DNA of 64,000 nucleotides from Novosphingobium sp. SG919 (GTDB taxonomy: Bacteria > Pseudomonadota > Alphaproteobacteria > Sphingomonadales > Sphingomonadaceae): the NCBI RefSeq assembly GCF_012932495.1, contig NZ_JABCNG010000002.1, positions 434,001-498,000 on the forward strand. Reading direction: 5' to 3'. How positions within the stretch are numbered: the stretch's first letter is position 1; each line of letters opens with the position of its first letter. Below the pieces are notes generated by a model. The model worked only from the letters and a program-made list of their open reading frames with translations, ran no database searches and was not told the origin of the DNA. This document shows, piece after piece, positions 48,393 to 56,813 of this stretch. The translations under genes were made by a program, and so were the position numbers.

Positions 48393-51300
48393 TTGCATCT
48401 TCAGGTATTTCACGATCCCAGCGGGCGGCGCGGGCGCTGGGTGCGCGGCGTGGTGGCAGTGATGGCGGTGGCGCTGGTGCTTGGGCTTGCGGGGCTCGGG
48501 CTGGCGGTGGGCTGGATGGAGCGGCGGCAGGCGCCCGCCTTGGCCGTGGTGCCCGGAGCCGCGCGCCTGCCACGCGCCGCCACGCTCGATCCGCGGCGCG
48601 AAAGCGGGGCAGGGGCCTGGCTCCCTGTGGCTCCATCGAGCGCCGATGGCGCTCCGTCCGGTCCCTTGCCGGCTGAGCGCATCGGGTTCCTGATGGCCGG
48701 CGATGCGCAAGGGCGCCGCGCCCTGGCCGAGCACGGCGGCGCGTTGAGCGATGTGGCGGTGGGCCTGGTTTCGGTGCGCGGGCGCGAACATGCCTGGGTG
48801 GAGCAGGACGATCCCGACCTGGCCGCCACGCTGCGCGCGCAGCCGCGCCTGGGGCTGTTGCTGATGATCCAGAATGACGGGCTCGGCGATGCCGGCTGGG
48901 ATGGGGCCAACATGGCGCGCCTGCTGGCCGATGCTGCGCAACGCGCGCGGCTGCTCGACCGGATCGAGCGTGCCATGGCGCGCTGGCACGCGCGGGGGCT
49001 GGTGCTCGATCTGGAAAACCTGCCGCCCGATGCCCACGGCGATTATCGTGCCTTCCTGGGCGAAGCGCGGGCGCGCCTGGCGCCACGGGGACAGCGACTG
49101 ATGATCGCGGCACCGGTGCTCGATCCGGCGTGGGATCTGCGCGCCTATGCCCGCGCGGTCGATCGCGTGATCCTGATGGCCTATGACCAGCACTGGCTGA
49201 CCGGCCGCGCCGGGCCGATCGCCGGCCAGCCGTGGTTCGCGCGCGCGGTGGCCGATGGCGTGGCGGCGGTGGGGCCAGGCAAGACGGTGGTGGCGCTGGG
49301 CAGCTATGCCTATGACTGGCCCGATCGCGGGGTGGCCGAACCGATCGGACTGGCCCAGGCCTGGCAGCGCGCGCAGGCCGCCGGCACCACGCCCCGTTTC
49401 GATTCCCGCAGTGGCAACAGCGGCTTTGCCTATCGCCAGGAAGGCACGCGCCACCAGGTGTGGATGATCGACGCGCTGGCGAGTTGGAACCAGTTGCAGG
49501 TGCTGCGCGCGCTGGCGCGGACGGATGCCGCACCGGTTGGCCTGGCCCTGTGGCGCCTGGGTGGAGAAGATCCCGGCTTCTGGGCGGCGCTGGCCGGGCA
49601 GGCGCGTGATCTGGCCCTGTTGCCGGCGCCCGACAGTGTGAGCTTGGTCGGCCAGGGCGAAGTGCTGCGGATCGGTGCGGCGGCGGTACCAGGCTGGCGC
49701 GAAGCCGGCGTGGGCGCCGATGGCCTGATCCGCCAGGCGGTCTATCGCCAGTTGCCGGCTGCCAACCAGGTGCAACGCGCCGGGCTGAAGCGCAAGCAAG
49801 TGGCGCTGACCTTTGACGATGGCCCCGATCCACGCTGGACCCCGCAGATCCTGGCCATTCTCAAGGCGCACGGCGTGCCGGCCACGTTTTTCGTCACGGG
49901 CAGCAACGCGCTGGGCGAGGCCGGCCTGCTGCGCGCGATCCTGGCGCAGGGATCGGAACTGGGCAACCATTCCACCACGCATCCCGATCTCGATCGCATG
50001 GGCAACCGCGCCGTGGCCCTGGAAATCAACGCCACGCAGGCGCTGGTGGAAAGCTATACCGGCCGGTCCATGCGGCTGTTTCGCGCGCCCTACCTGGGCG
50101 ATGCCGATCCCGGCACGGCGGCCGAATTGCGTGTGCCGCGCATTGCCGCGGGGCTGGGCTATCTGACCGTGGGCCTCAATGTCGATCCGCTGGACTGGAC
50201 CGGGGCAGACGCCGCCACGCTGGTGGCGCGCACCGTGGCGCAAGTGGAAAGCGGCGATAGCCATGAAGCGCGCCAGATCGTGTTGCTGCACGATTCGGGC
50301 GGGGATCGCAGCGCCACGGTGCGCGCGCTGCCGCAGATCATCGCGCAGTTGCAGGCGCGCGGCTATCGCTTCGTCACCGTTTCGGCGCTCGCCGGCCTTT
50401 CGCGCGATCAGGCCATGCCGCCGCTGGCCGGGCCGCGGGCGCCGGCGGCGCAGGCCGCCGGAGGGCTGTTTGCAGCGCTCGGCACGGCGCGGCGCGTGCT
50501 GGGCTGGCTGTTTGTCGGTGCGATCGTGCTGGGCATGGCGCGCGCGCTGGCCATGACCGCGCTGGCCCTGTTGCAGGCTCGCCGCCCGGCGCGCGTGCCT
50601 GGCCCGGCGCATCTGGTGCCGGGGTTCGTTTCGGTGCTGATTCCCGCATACAACGAAGCGCGGGTGATTGCCGCCTCGCTGCGCCGGGTGCTGGAATCGC
50701 GCGGGGTGCGGTTGGAAGTGATCGTGATCGACGATGGCTCGAGCGACGAGACCGCCGCCGTGGTCGCGCGCGAGTTCGGCCATGATCCGCGCGTTGCCCT
50801 GCTGCGGCTGGACAATGGCGGCAAGGCACGGGCGCTCAATCACGGTTTGCAGTTGGCGCGGGCAGACGTGGTGATCGCCCTGGATGCCGATACCCGGTTC
50901 GAACCCGATACGATCGCGCGGCTGGCCGCGTGGTTTGCCGATCCTGCCATCGGTGCGGTGGCGGGCAACGCGCGGATCGGCAATTGCATCAACCTGCTCA
51001 CGCGGTGGCAGGCGGTGGAGTATGTCACGGCCCAGGCGCTGGAGCGGCGCGCGCTCGATGCGCTGGGTGCGGTCACCGTGGTGCCGGGGGCCGTGGGGGC
51101 ATGGCGGCGCCGGGCGTTGGACGAAGTGGGTGGCTATCCCACCGATACCCTGGCCGAGGATCAGGACCTGACCATCGCCATCCAGCGTGCCGGTTGGCAG
51201 GTGGCGTGCGATCCTGCCGCCGTGGCCTGGACCGAGGCGCCCGAAACCATGCGGGCGCTGTGGCGCCAGCGCTATCGCTGGGCGTTCGGCACGCTGCAAT

Positions 51301-51797
51301 GCCTGTGGAAGCATCGCGCCGTGCTGGCGCAGGGCGCCCCCCGCGGGCTCGCCCGGTTCGGCCTGCCGCAGGCCTGGTTGTTTCAGGTGATCCTGGGGCT
51401 GCTATCACCCATGATCGATCTGGCGCTGTTGCTGGCGCTGGTCGATCTGGCCTGGCGCACGGCCAACCACGGCTTTTCCGCCTTGGAGGGCGATGTCGGG
51501 CTGATGCTGGGCTTCTGGGCGCTGTTTCTGGCCACCGAGCTGGGCTGCGGCATGGTTGCCTATCGGCTGGACGGGCAGCAAGGACGGCTACCGGTGCTGC
51601 GTCTTCTGGGCATGCGGCTGGGGTATCGCCAGTTGCTTTATGCCGTGGTGGTGCGCGCGGTGTTCACCGCGCTGACCGGGCCGCAGGTGGCGTGGGGCCG
51701 GCAACAGCGCAGCGGGCGGTTCACCGTGCCGCTGGCTGTCGCGCCCCTGGCCGAAGAAGCAAGCCCCGCTGCCGCCCCGCTCGATCGGGTGGCCTAG
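48393..51797 (+). CDS. Three-domain GH18-like / polysaccharide deacetylase / GT2 membrane protein
   Basis: An 1134-residue single chain. After a short cytoplasmic start (FHDPSGRRGRWVRG) and one membrane helix (about 18-40) comes a GH18-like domain (about 95-430) with GLVLDLEN and LMAYDQHW. Next is a NodB-type deacetylase (about 465-690) with the metal motifs LTFDDGPDPRW and NHSTTHPDL. A membrane helix (about 700-728) leads to a processive family-2 glycosyltransferase (about 740-1000) with VIDDGSSDE, LDADTRFEP, AEDQDLTI and QRYRW, then C-terminal membrane helices. It probably polymerises, exports, deacetylates and trims an amino-sugar polymer. The start is TTG 48393; no ATG fits the conserved N-terminus. 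Its stop shares CTAG with the convergent MFS gene. Confidence 0.9.
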   Translation: MHLQVFHDPSGRRGRWVRGVVAVMAVALVLGLAGLGLAVGWMERRQAPALAVVPGAARLPRAATLDPRRESGAGAWLPVAPSSADGAPSGPLPAERIGFLMAGDAQGRRALAEHGGALSDVAVGLVSVRGREHAWVEQDDPDLAATLRAQPRLGLLLMIQNDGLGDAGWDGANMARLLADAAQRARLLDRIERAMARWHARGLVLDLENLPPDAHGDYRAFLGEARARLAPRGQRLMIAAPVLDPAWDLRAYARAVDRVILMAYDQHWLTGRAGPIAGQPWFARAVADGVAAVGPGKTVVALGSYAYDWPDRGVAEPIGLAQAWQRAQAAGTTPRFDSRSGNSGFAYRQEGTRHQVWMIDALASWNQLQVLRALARTDAAPVGLALWRLGGEDPGFWAALAGQARDLALLPAPDSVSLVGQGEVLRIGAAAVPGWREAGVGADGLIRQAVYRQLPAANQVQRAGLKRKQVALTFDDGPDPRWTPQILAILKAHGVPATFFVTGSNALGEAGLLRAILAQGSELGNHSTTHPDLDRMGNRAVALEINATQALVESYTGRSMRLFRAPYLGDADPGTAAELRVPRIAAGLGYLTVGLNVDPLDWTGADAATLVARTVAQVESGDSHEARQIVLLHDSGGDRSATVRALPQIIAQLQARGYRFVTVSALAGLSRDQAMPPLAGPRAPAAQAAGGLFAALGTARRVLGWLFVGAIVLGMARALAMTALALLQARRPARVPGPAHLVPGFVSVLIPAYNEARVIAASLRRVLESRGVRLEVIVIDDGSSDETAAVVAREFGHDPRVALLRLDNGGKARALNHGLQLARADVVIALDADTRFEPDTIARLAAWFADPAIGAVAGNARIGNCINLLTRWQAVEYVTAQALERRALDALGAVTVVPGAVGAWRRRALDEVGGYPTDTLAEDQDLTIAIQRAGWQVACDPAAVAWTEAPETMRALWRQRYRWAFGTLQCLWKHRAVLAQGAPRGLARFGLPQAWLFQVILGLLSPMIDLALLLALVDLAWRTANHGFSALEGDVGLMLGFWALFLATELGCGMVAYRLDGQQGRLPVLRLLGMRLGYRQLLYAVVVRAVFTALTGPQVAWGRQQRSGRFTVPLAVAPLAEEASPAAAPLDRVA

Positions 51798-53074
51798 GCC
51801 AAGCGCTGGGCGCGCGCCATCAGCAGCGCGGCCAGCAGTGTCGCCAGGCAGCCGGTGACGGCCATCGCGGGGCCAAGGCCCGCGCCGGGCCACGCATCTG
51901 ATACAACGCCCATGATCCATGGCCCGGCCAGCGTGCCGCCCAGGTTGATCGCCACCATCAGCATCGCGGTGATGCGCGTGCGCTGGGCATCGGGCGCGGC
52001 TCCCTGCAGTGCAGCCATGCCGCCGCACAGGGCAAACGCCGACGCCATCTGATGGGTCCCGATCAGCGCCACGGCCACACCCGCATCGGGGGCGAGGGGA
52101 AAGGCCAGGGCGATCGGTGCCACCACCAGCATGGCGCCTTGCGCCAGGGCAATCGGTCCGCTCAGCCCGCTGCGGCGCGCCATGGCATCGGCGGCCAGGC
52201 CCCCGCCAAGCGTGCCCAGGATGCCAAAGCCCAGGCTCAGCGTGCCAAGCACGAAGCCCGATTGCTGAACCGACCAACCGAACTGGCGTTGCAGCAATGT
52301 GGGTGTCCACACTTGTGCACCATTGCCGCCCAGCACCAGGCAGGCATAGGCCACGATCAACAGCGCCGGCAAAGCGCCGATGCGCCAACCCGCAGCCCCG
52401 CGCATGGCGACGGACGGCGCCGTGGCGCGCTCGCTTTCACCGCCACGTGGCGCCGGGCACAGGGCCAGGGCAACCGCGAGCGCCAGGCCCGGCAACACCA
52501 GGAGCAGGAACGCCACCTGCCAACCGGCCATGGGCCCCAGCAGCGGCACCATGTGGCGTCCCGCCGGATCGAAGCGCAGCGCGATCCACGCGCCCACCAG
52601 CAAGGCCAGCCCGTTGCCAAGGTAGATGCCGGTCTGGAACACGCCGATGGCGGTGGCCGTGCGCTCGCGCGGGAACTGGCGACTGATCCAGGCCATTGCG
52701 GCCGGCGTCAGCCCGCCTTCGCCCAGGCCCACCGCCATGCGCGCGGCGATCAGCCCGCCCAGCGACCGGGCCAGCCCGCAAGCGCCGGTGGCCAGGCTCC
52801 AGGCCATGACCGCGCCCACGATCACCCGCCTTGGCCCGATGCGATCGGCCAGCCAGGCAAGCGGGAATGCGGCAAGCAGGTAGGTCAGCGTAAAGCCCAG
52901 GCCATACAGCATGCCAGCGGTGCCATCGCCCAGCCCGAGATCGCGGCGGATCGGTTCGATCAGCAAGGACAGGATCTGGCGATCGACGAACGACAGTGTG
53001 TTGGCAGCCATCAGCAGCAGCGGCAAGGCCCACTGGCGCCAGGCCGTCTCGGGGCGGAGCGCGGGGGCGGTCAT
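51794..53074 (-). CDS. MFS transporter (spinster-like, glucoside module B)
   Basis: A 426-residue carrier with 12 membrane segments. LSFVDRQILSLLIEPIRRDL is the spinster-like signature and PLAWLADRIGPRRVIVGAVM the loop 2-3 motif. It begins 7 nt after the stop of the LacI gene on the same strand and so forms a LacI-MFS unit. It likely carries sugars or glycosides released by the GH3 enzyme of module B into the cytoplasm. A relative is at 25723. The stop codon overlaps that of the GT2 fusion gene on the opposite strand at CTAG (51794-51797). Confidence 0.87.
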   Translation of the reverse strand: MTAPALRPETAWRQWALPLLLMAANTLSFVDRQILSLLIEPIRRDLGLGDGTAGMLYGLGFTLTYLLAAFPLAWLADRIGPRRVIVGAVMAWSLATGACGLARSLGGLIAARMAVGLGEGGLTPAAMAWISRQFPRERTATAIGVFQTGIYLGNGLALLVGAWIALRFDPAGRHMVPLLGPMAGWQVAFLLLVLPGLALAVALALCPAPRGGESERATAPSVAMRGAAGWRIGALPALLIVAYACLVLGGNGAQVWTPTLLQRQFGWSVQQSGFVLGTLSLGFGILGTLGGGLAADAMARRSGLSGPIALAQGAMLVVAPIALAFPLAPDAGVAVALIGTHQMASAFALCGGMAALQGAAPDAQRTRITAMLMVAINLGGTLAGPWIMGVVSDAWPGAGLGPAMAVTGCLATLLAALLMARAQRLA

Positions 53075-53081
53075 GCTCCCG

Positions 53082-54167
53082 TCACGGCCTGGCCGGGCCT
53101 GCGCTGGTCGATGCGCGCTCCATCAGCGCGAAATCCAACACCAGGTCATCGTCCACCGATTGACCCTTCATGCGGCGGATCAGCCGGGCCAGCGCCTGTT
53201 CAGCCATGGCCTGCACCGGCTGGTGCACGGTGGTAAGCGTGGGCCAGATGGTTTGCGCGATGGCATCATCGTTGAACCCGGTCACGGCCAGGCGCTCGGG
53301 CACGGACAGGCCGATCTGTGCCGCCACGGCGATCACGGCGGCGGCCATGTCATCGTTGCTGGCCATGATGGCCGTGGGCGGCGCGGCGCGTTCCAGCAAG
53401 GCGCGCGCGGCCCCCATGGCCGACTGGAAGCGGAAATCGCCGGGCATCACCAGGCTCTCTTCCCCTTGCACGCCAAAAGCCGCCAGCGCATCGCGATAAC
53501 CGGCCAGCCGGGCCGCGCTCGAGGTGTGGCCCGCCGGCCCGGTGATGAAGCCGATGCGGCGATGGCCCTGTTCCAGAAGGCGCGTGGTCAATTGCCACAT
53601 CGCCAGCCGATCGTCCACGCGCACGGTCACCATGCCGGCGATTGCGGCGCCCGCCGCGACGACCGCCACCGGCACGGCGGCATCCAGGCCGATGCCGCCC
53701 GGATCGAGCATTTCGGCATAGGGCGGCGATAGGATAAGGCCCCGCGCGCCGTTGTCGCGCAGGCGGGCGATGGTGTCGGCCAGGCCCGCGCTATCGCCGT
53801 TGGTTACCCCGCGCACCAGCAGCTGCGCGCCATTGAGGGCGGCCGCCTGCAGCGCCCCGATCAGCATCGCGCCCAGGAAGCCGTTGGTGACCGTGGAGTG
53901 GACGAAGCCGATGCGCAGCGAATCCGCCCCGGCCAGGCTGCGCGCCGCCATGTTGGGGGCAAACCCCAGTTCGGCAACGGCATCGAGCACGGCCTGGCGC
54001 GTCGCCTCGGCCATCTTGCCGGTGCCGTTGATGGCGTTGGATACCGTCATCGAAGACACGCCCGCGCGCAGCGCCACGTCGCGGATCGTCACGCACTGGC
54101 TGCCGCGCCGCCGTGCCCGCCGTTCCTGGCCCGCGCTCTTTTCGTTGTCTCCCGTCGTGCTGTCCAT
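53082..54167 (-). CDS. LacI-family transcriptional regulator (glucoside module B)
   Basis: A 361-residue repressor. A basic N-terminal extension (RRARRRGSQ) precedes the helix-turn-helix VTIRDVALRAGVSSMTVSNA and hinge segment NMAARSLAGADSLRIGF. The effector domain contains GARGLILSPPYAEMLDPGGI and VTGFNDDAIAQTIWPTLTTV. It faces the TonB receptor across a 203-nt region with a perfect 14-bp palindrome. It is the counterpart of the LacI gene at 39418. ATG 54167 is chosen; its ribosome site is weak (GGCCAGG), and longer frames run into the operator region. Confidence 0.87.
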   Translation of the reverse strand: MDSTTGDNEKSAGQERRARRRGSQCVTIRDVALRAGVSSMTVSNAINGTGKMAEATRQAVLDAVAELGFAPNMAARSLAGADSLRIGFVHSTVTNGFLGAMLIGALQAAALNGAQLLVRGVTNGDSAGLADTIARLRDNGARGLILSPPYAEMLDPGGIGLDAAVPVAVVAAGAAIAGMVTVRVDDRLAMWQLTTRLLEQGHRRIGFITGPAGHTSSAARLAGYRDALAAFGVQGEESLVMPGDFRFQSAMGAARALLERAAPPTAIMASNDDMAAAVIAVAAQIGLSVPERLAVTGFNDDAIAQTIWPTLTTVHQPVQAMAEQALARLIRRMKGQSVDDDLVLDFALMERASTSAGPARP

Positions 54168-54280
54168 CCTGGCCTGTCTTGGGGTGAGAGCGGTCCTGCC
54201 TGCCGTGGCATTTTGGCGCGGCTTTGCCGTCGGCGCCATCCATGGCCGCCGGGTTTTGCACATGAGCGCGCAAAATCAAG

Positions 54281-54318
54281 TTGACAGCGATGACATCTTC
54301 CGAGATTTAGCGCTAAAT
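54281..54318. promoter_or_regulatory. LacI operator and promoter elements of glucoside module B
   Basis: ATTTAGCGCTAAAT at 54305-54318 is a perfect 14-bp palindrome with the CG centre typical of LacI-family operators. TTGACAGCGATGAC at 54281-54294 matches 13 of 14 bases at 40570-40583 in module A and can serve as a -35 region. Confidence 0.75.
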
Positions 54319-54370
54319 TAGATGGTCACCACAGTGGCCTTGTCAACGATGAACACAATGGGAGGATGTT

Positions 54371-56746
54371 TTGAAAGTTCGCACCCGAGTTCTGCTTGCC
54401 GCCGGTTCGCTCGTCGCGCTGTCGCATGCGGCGGCCCACGCCCAGGCCGCCCCGCAGGATGGCGCGGTCGTTGCCGATGCCGCCACGGCCCAGGCCAGTG
54501 CCGCCGCGCCCGACGCCGGTGAAATCATCGTGACCGCCACGCGCGAAAACACACTGCTGTCCAAGACCCCGGTGGCAATCACCGCGATCGGCGGCGACAG
54601 CCTGACCAAGACCGGCGTGACCAATGCCACGCAGCTCACCGAAGTGGCGCCCAACCTGTCGATCGACCGCGGCGGTTCGGCCGGCCTGCAGATCACCATT
54701 CGCGGCGTGAGCAGCACCGACAATTCGGAAAAGGGCGATCCTTCCGCCGGCTTCGTGGTCGATGGCGTGTTCCTCGCCCGCCCGCAGGCGCAGGAAGTCA
54801 GCTTCTTCGATCTCGATCGCGTGGAAGTGCTGCGCGGGCCGCAGGGCACGCTTTATGGCCGCAACACCACGGCCGGCCTGGTCAGCCTGATTTCGGCCGC
54901 GCCGCGCCTGGGCAAGTTCAGCGCCAGCTTCGATGGCACCTATGGCAATTTCAACACGATCCAGGCCACCGGCGTCGTCAACGTGCCGGTGGGCGAAAGC
55001 GTGGCCGTGCGCGCGGCGGTGAATTACGACCGGCGCAACAGCTATGTCTACCACGGCGTTTCCCCCTATACGCTTGACCCTGCCAAGGAAAACCTGTCGG
55101 GCCGCCTCTCCGTGCTGATCGAGCCGAGCGATCGCGTGCGCCTGGTGGTGCGTGGCGACTACAGCTCGATCAAGGGCCACCCCGGTGCCGGCGTGCTGCT
55201 TTCCAACCTGTACCAGGCGCCGTTCAGTGTGCCTGCCGATGGCCAGCTGGGCACCGATCCGCTGGTGCGCTCGGGCCGCAGCGCGCGCGATGTCAGCACG
55301 CTGACTTATCCCGAACGCTGGCAATCGCTGCGCGACAACAACACCTGGGGCGTGCAGGGCGATCTCAAGCTGGATCTGGCCGATTGGCTGACGCTGAACT
55401 ACATCGGTTCCTACCGCGAACTGACGCGTGACGAACAGTTCACCGGTTTGACCGGGGTGAACCGCACGACCGGCGCGATCGTCACGTCGCCGCAGACTTT
55501 TGACGGCAGCTACAACCAGAATTCGCAGGAACTGCGCTTTGCGATCAACACCGGCGGGCTCAAGCTCCAGACCGGCGCCTATTACTTCAAGGAAAAGTCG
55601 GACATTTCCTTCCTGCTCTATGGCACCCAGGGGTTCCAGCAGGGGCAGCGCGGCTATATCTTCGGCTTTCCACAAAAGACCAATTCGGAATCCTTCGCCC
55701 TGTTCGGCCAGGGCACCTACAGCCTGGCCGATGCCTTCCGCCTGACCGGCGGCGTGCGCTGGACCAAGGACAAGAAGCGCCGCGTGGGCGCCACGATCTA
55801 CCACGCCAACGTCGACGATCCGCTCGATTTCACCACCGGCACCCAGGCCGGCACCACCAACCCGCGCGGCGTGCAGGATTCGCTCAACAACGCGGAAGTG
55901 AGCTACAGCAAGATCACCTGGCGCGGTGGCTTCGAATTCGATGCGGCGCCCACCACGCTGGTCTACGGCACGGTTGCCACGGGCTACAAGGCCGGCGGGT
56001 TCAACGATGGCTGCCTGGCCGGGACCGCCAATTGCAACGGCAGCGCGGTGACGACGCCCGATCTGCTCTATTACCAGCCCGAAACGCTCACGTCCTACGA
56101 AGCCGGCTTCAAGGCGCGCATCGGCGGCAATGCCCTGCGCCTCAACGGCAGCGTGTTCCATTACGACTACACCAACCTGCAGCTCTCGCAGCTGACCCTG
56201 GTTGCCGGATCGCCGGTGCAGCGCACGCTCAACGCCGGGCGCGCCAAGGTTGATGGGGTCGAACTGGAAAGCGTGATCAAGCCCGCGCGCAACCACCAGA
56301 TCGATCTTTCGGTGAACTGGCTCAACGCCCGTTATACCGACTACCTGATCGATTCGGCCGGGCCGCTGACCGCGCAGTTCGCCGGCAAGAAGCTCGACCG
56401 TTCGCCCGAATGGACGGTGTTTGCCGGTTATACCTGGACGATTCCCCTGGGCGATGGCGATGTGCAGCTGGGTGCGCGCACCCGCATGTCGGCCAGCTAT
56501 GTCATCACCGCGCCCGCCTTGCGCGCGCAGTTCCGCCAGCCGGCCTTTACCAAGACCGATCTGAGCGCAACCTACAATGCGCCGGGCGGGGCCTGGTATC
56601 TCCAGGGCTTTGTGCGCAACATCGAAAACCGGCTCACGCTGTCGAGCGCACAGATCGTTGCCAATTTCGGCGGGACGTTCGACGATGGCACGGCGCAGCT
56701 TTCCGATCCGCGCCTTTACGGCGTGCGCGCGGGCCTGCGTTTCTGA
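54371..56746 (+). CDS. TonB-dependent outer-membrane receptor (glucoside module B)
   Basis: A 791-residue precursor beginning at TTG 54371, with GGGAGG 5 nt upstream and no in-frame ATG before the signal peptide (KVRTRVLLAAGSLVALSHAA). The plug runs from EIIVTATRENTLLSKTPVAI through VEVLRGPQGTLYGRNTTAGL and the barrel ends in DPRLYGVRAGLRF. It is a paralog of the receptor at 40834. A LacI operator lies 53 nt upstream and an intrinsic terminator 10 nt downstream, ahead of the second GH3 gene. It probably imports a beta-glucoside or glycoside related to that of module A. The weak start codon would lower its yield. Confidence 0.92.
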   Translation: MKVRTRVLLAAGSLVALSHAAAHAQAAPQDGAVVADAATAQASAAAPDAGEIIVTATRENTLLSKTPVAITAIGGDSLTKTGVTNATQLTEVAPNLSIDRGGSAGLQITIRGVSSTDNSEKGDPSAGFVVDGVFLARPQAQEVSFFDLDRVEVLRGPQGTLYGRNTTAGLVSLISAAPRLGKFSASFDGTYGNFNTIQATGVVNVPVGESVAVRAAVNYDRRNSYVYHGVSPYTLDPAKENLSGRLSVLIEPSDRVRLVVRGDYSSIKGHPGAGVLLSNLYQAPFSVPADGQLGTDPLVRSGRSARDVSTLTYPERWQSLRDNNTWGVQGDLKLDLADWLTLNYIGSYRELTRDEQFTGLTGVNRTTGAIVTSPQTFDGSYNQNSQELRFAINTGGLKLQTGAYYFKEKSDISFLLYGTQGFQQGQRGYIFGFPQKTNSESFALFGQGTYSLADAFRLTGGVRWTKDKKRRVGATIYHANVDDPLDFTTGTQAGTTNPRGVQDSLNNAEVSYSKITWRGGFEFDAAPTTLVYGTVATGYKAGGFNDGCLAGTANCNGSAVTTPDLLYYQPETLTSYEAGFKARIGGNALRLNGSVFHYDYTNLQLSQLTLVAGSPVQRTLNAGRAKVDGVELESVIKPARNHQIDLSVNWLNARYTDYLIDSAGPLTAQFAGKKLDRSPEWTVFAGYTWTIPLGDGDVQLGARTRMSASYVITAPALRAQFRQPAFTKTDLSATYNAPGGAWYLQGFVRNIENRLTLSSAQIVANFGGTFDDGTAQLSDPRLYGVRAGLRF

Positions 56747-56756
56747 TCCACCCTGT

Positions 56757-56790
56757 GGGGCCGTGCCGATCCACGCACGGCCCCGCTTTT
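56757..56790 (+). terminator. Intrinsic terminator after TonB receptor B
   Basis: A perfect 10-bp stem (56757-56766 with 56775-56784), 8-nt loop, then GCTTTTTGCC. It has the same position relative to the receptor and GH3 gene as the terminator in module A. Confidence 0.85.
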
Positions 56791-56813
56791 TGCCTTTGGG
56801 AAAGTCCTTGCCG

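Noticed and set aside
48369..51314. Minus-strand frame of 981 codons opposite the GH18-deacetylase-GT2 gene
   Set aside because: The opposite strand has three intact catalytic domains. The antisense product has no recognisable motif and an unnatural His/Arg/Gln composition.
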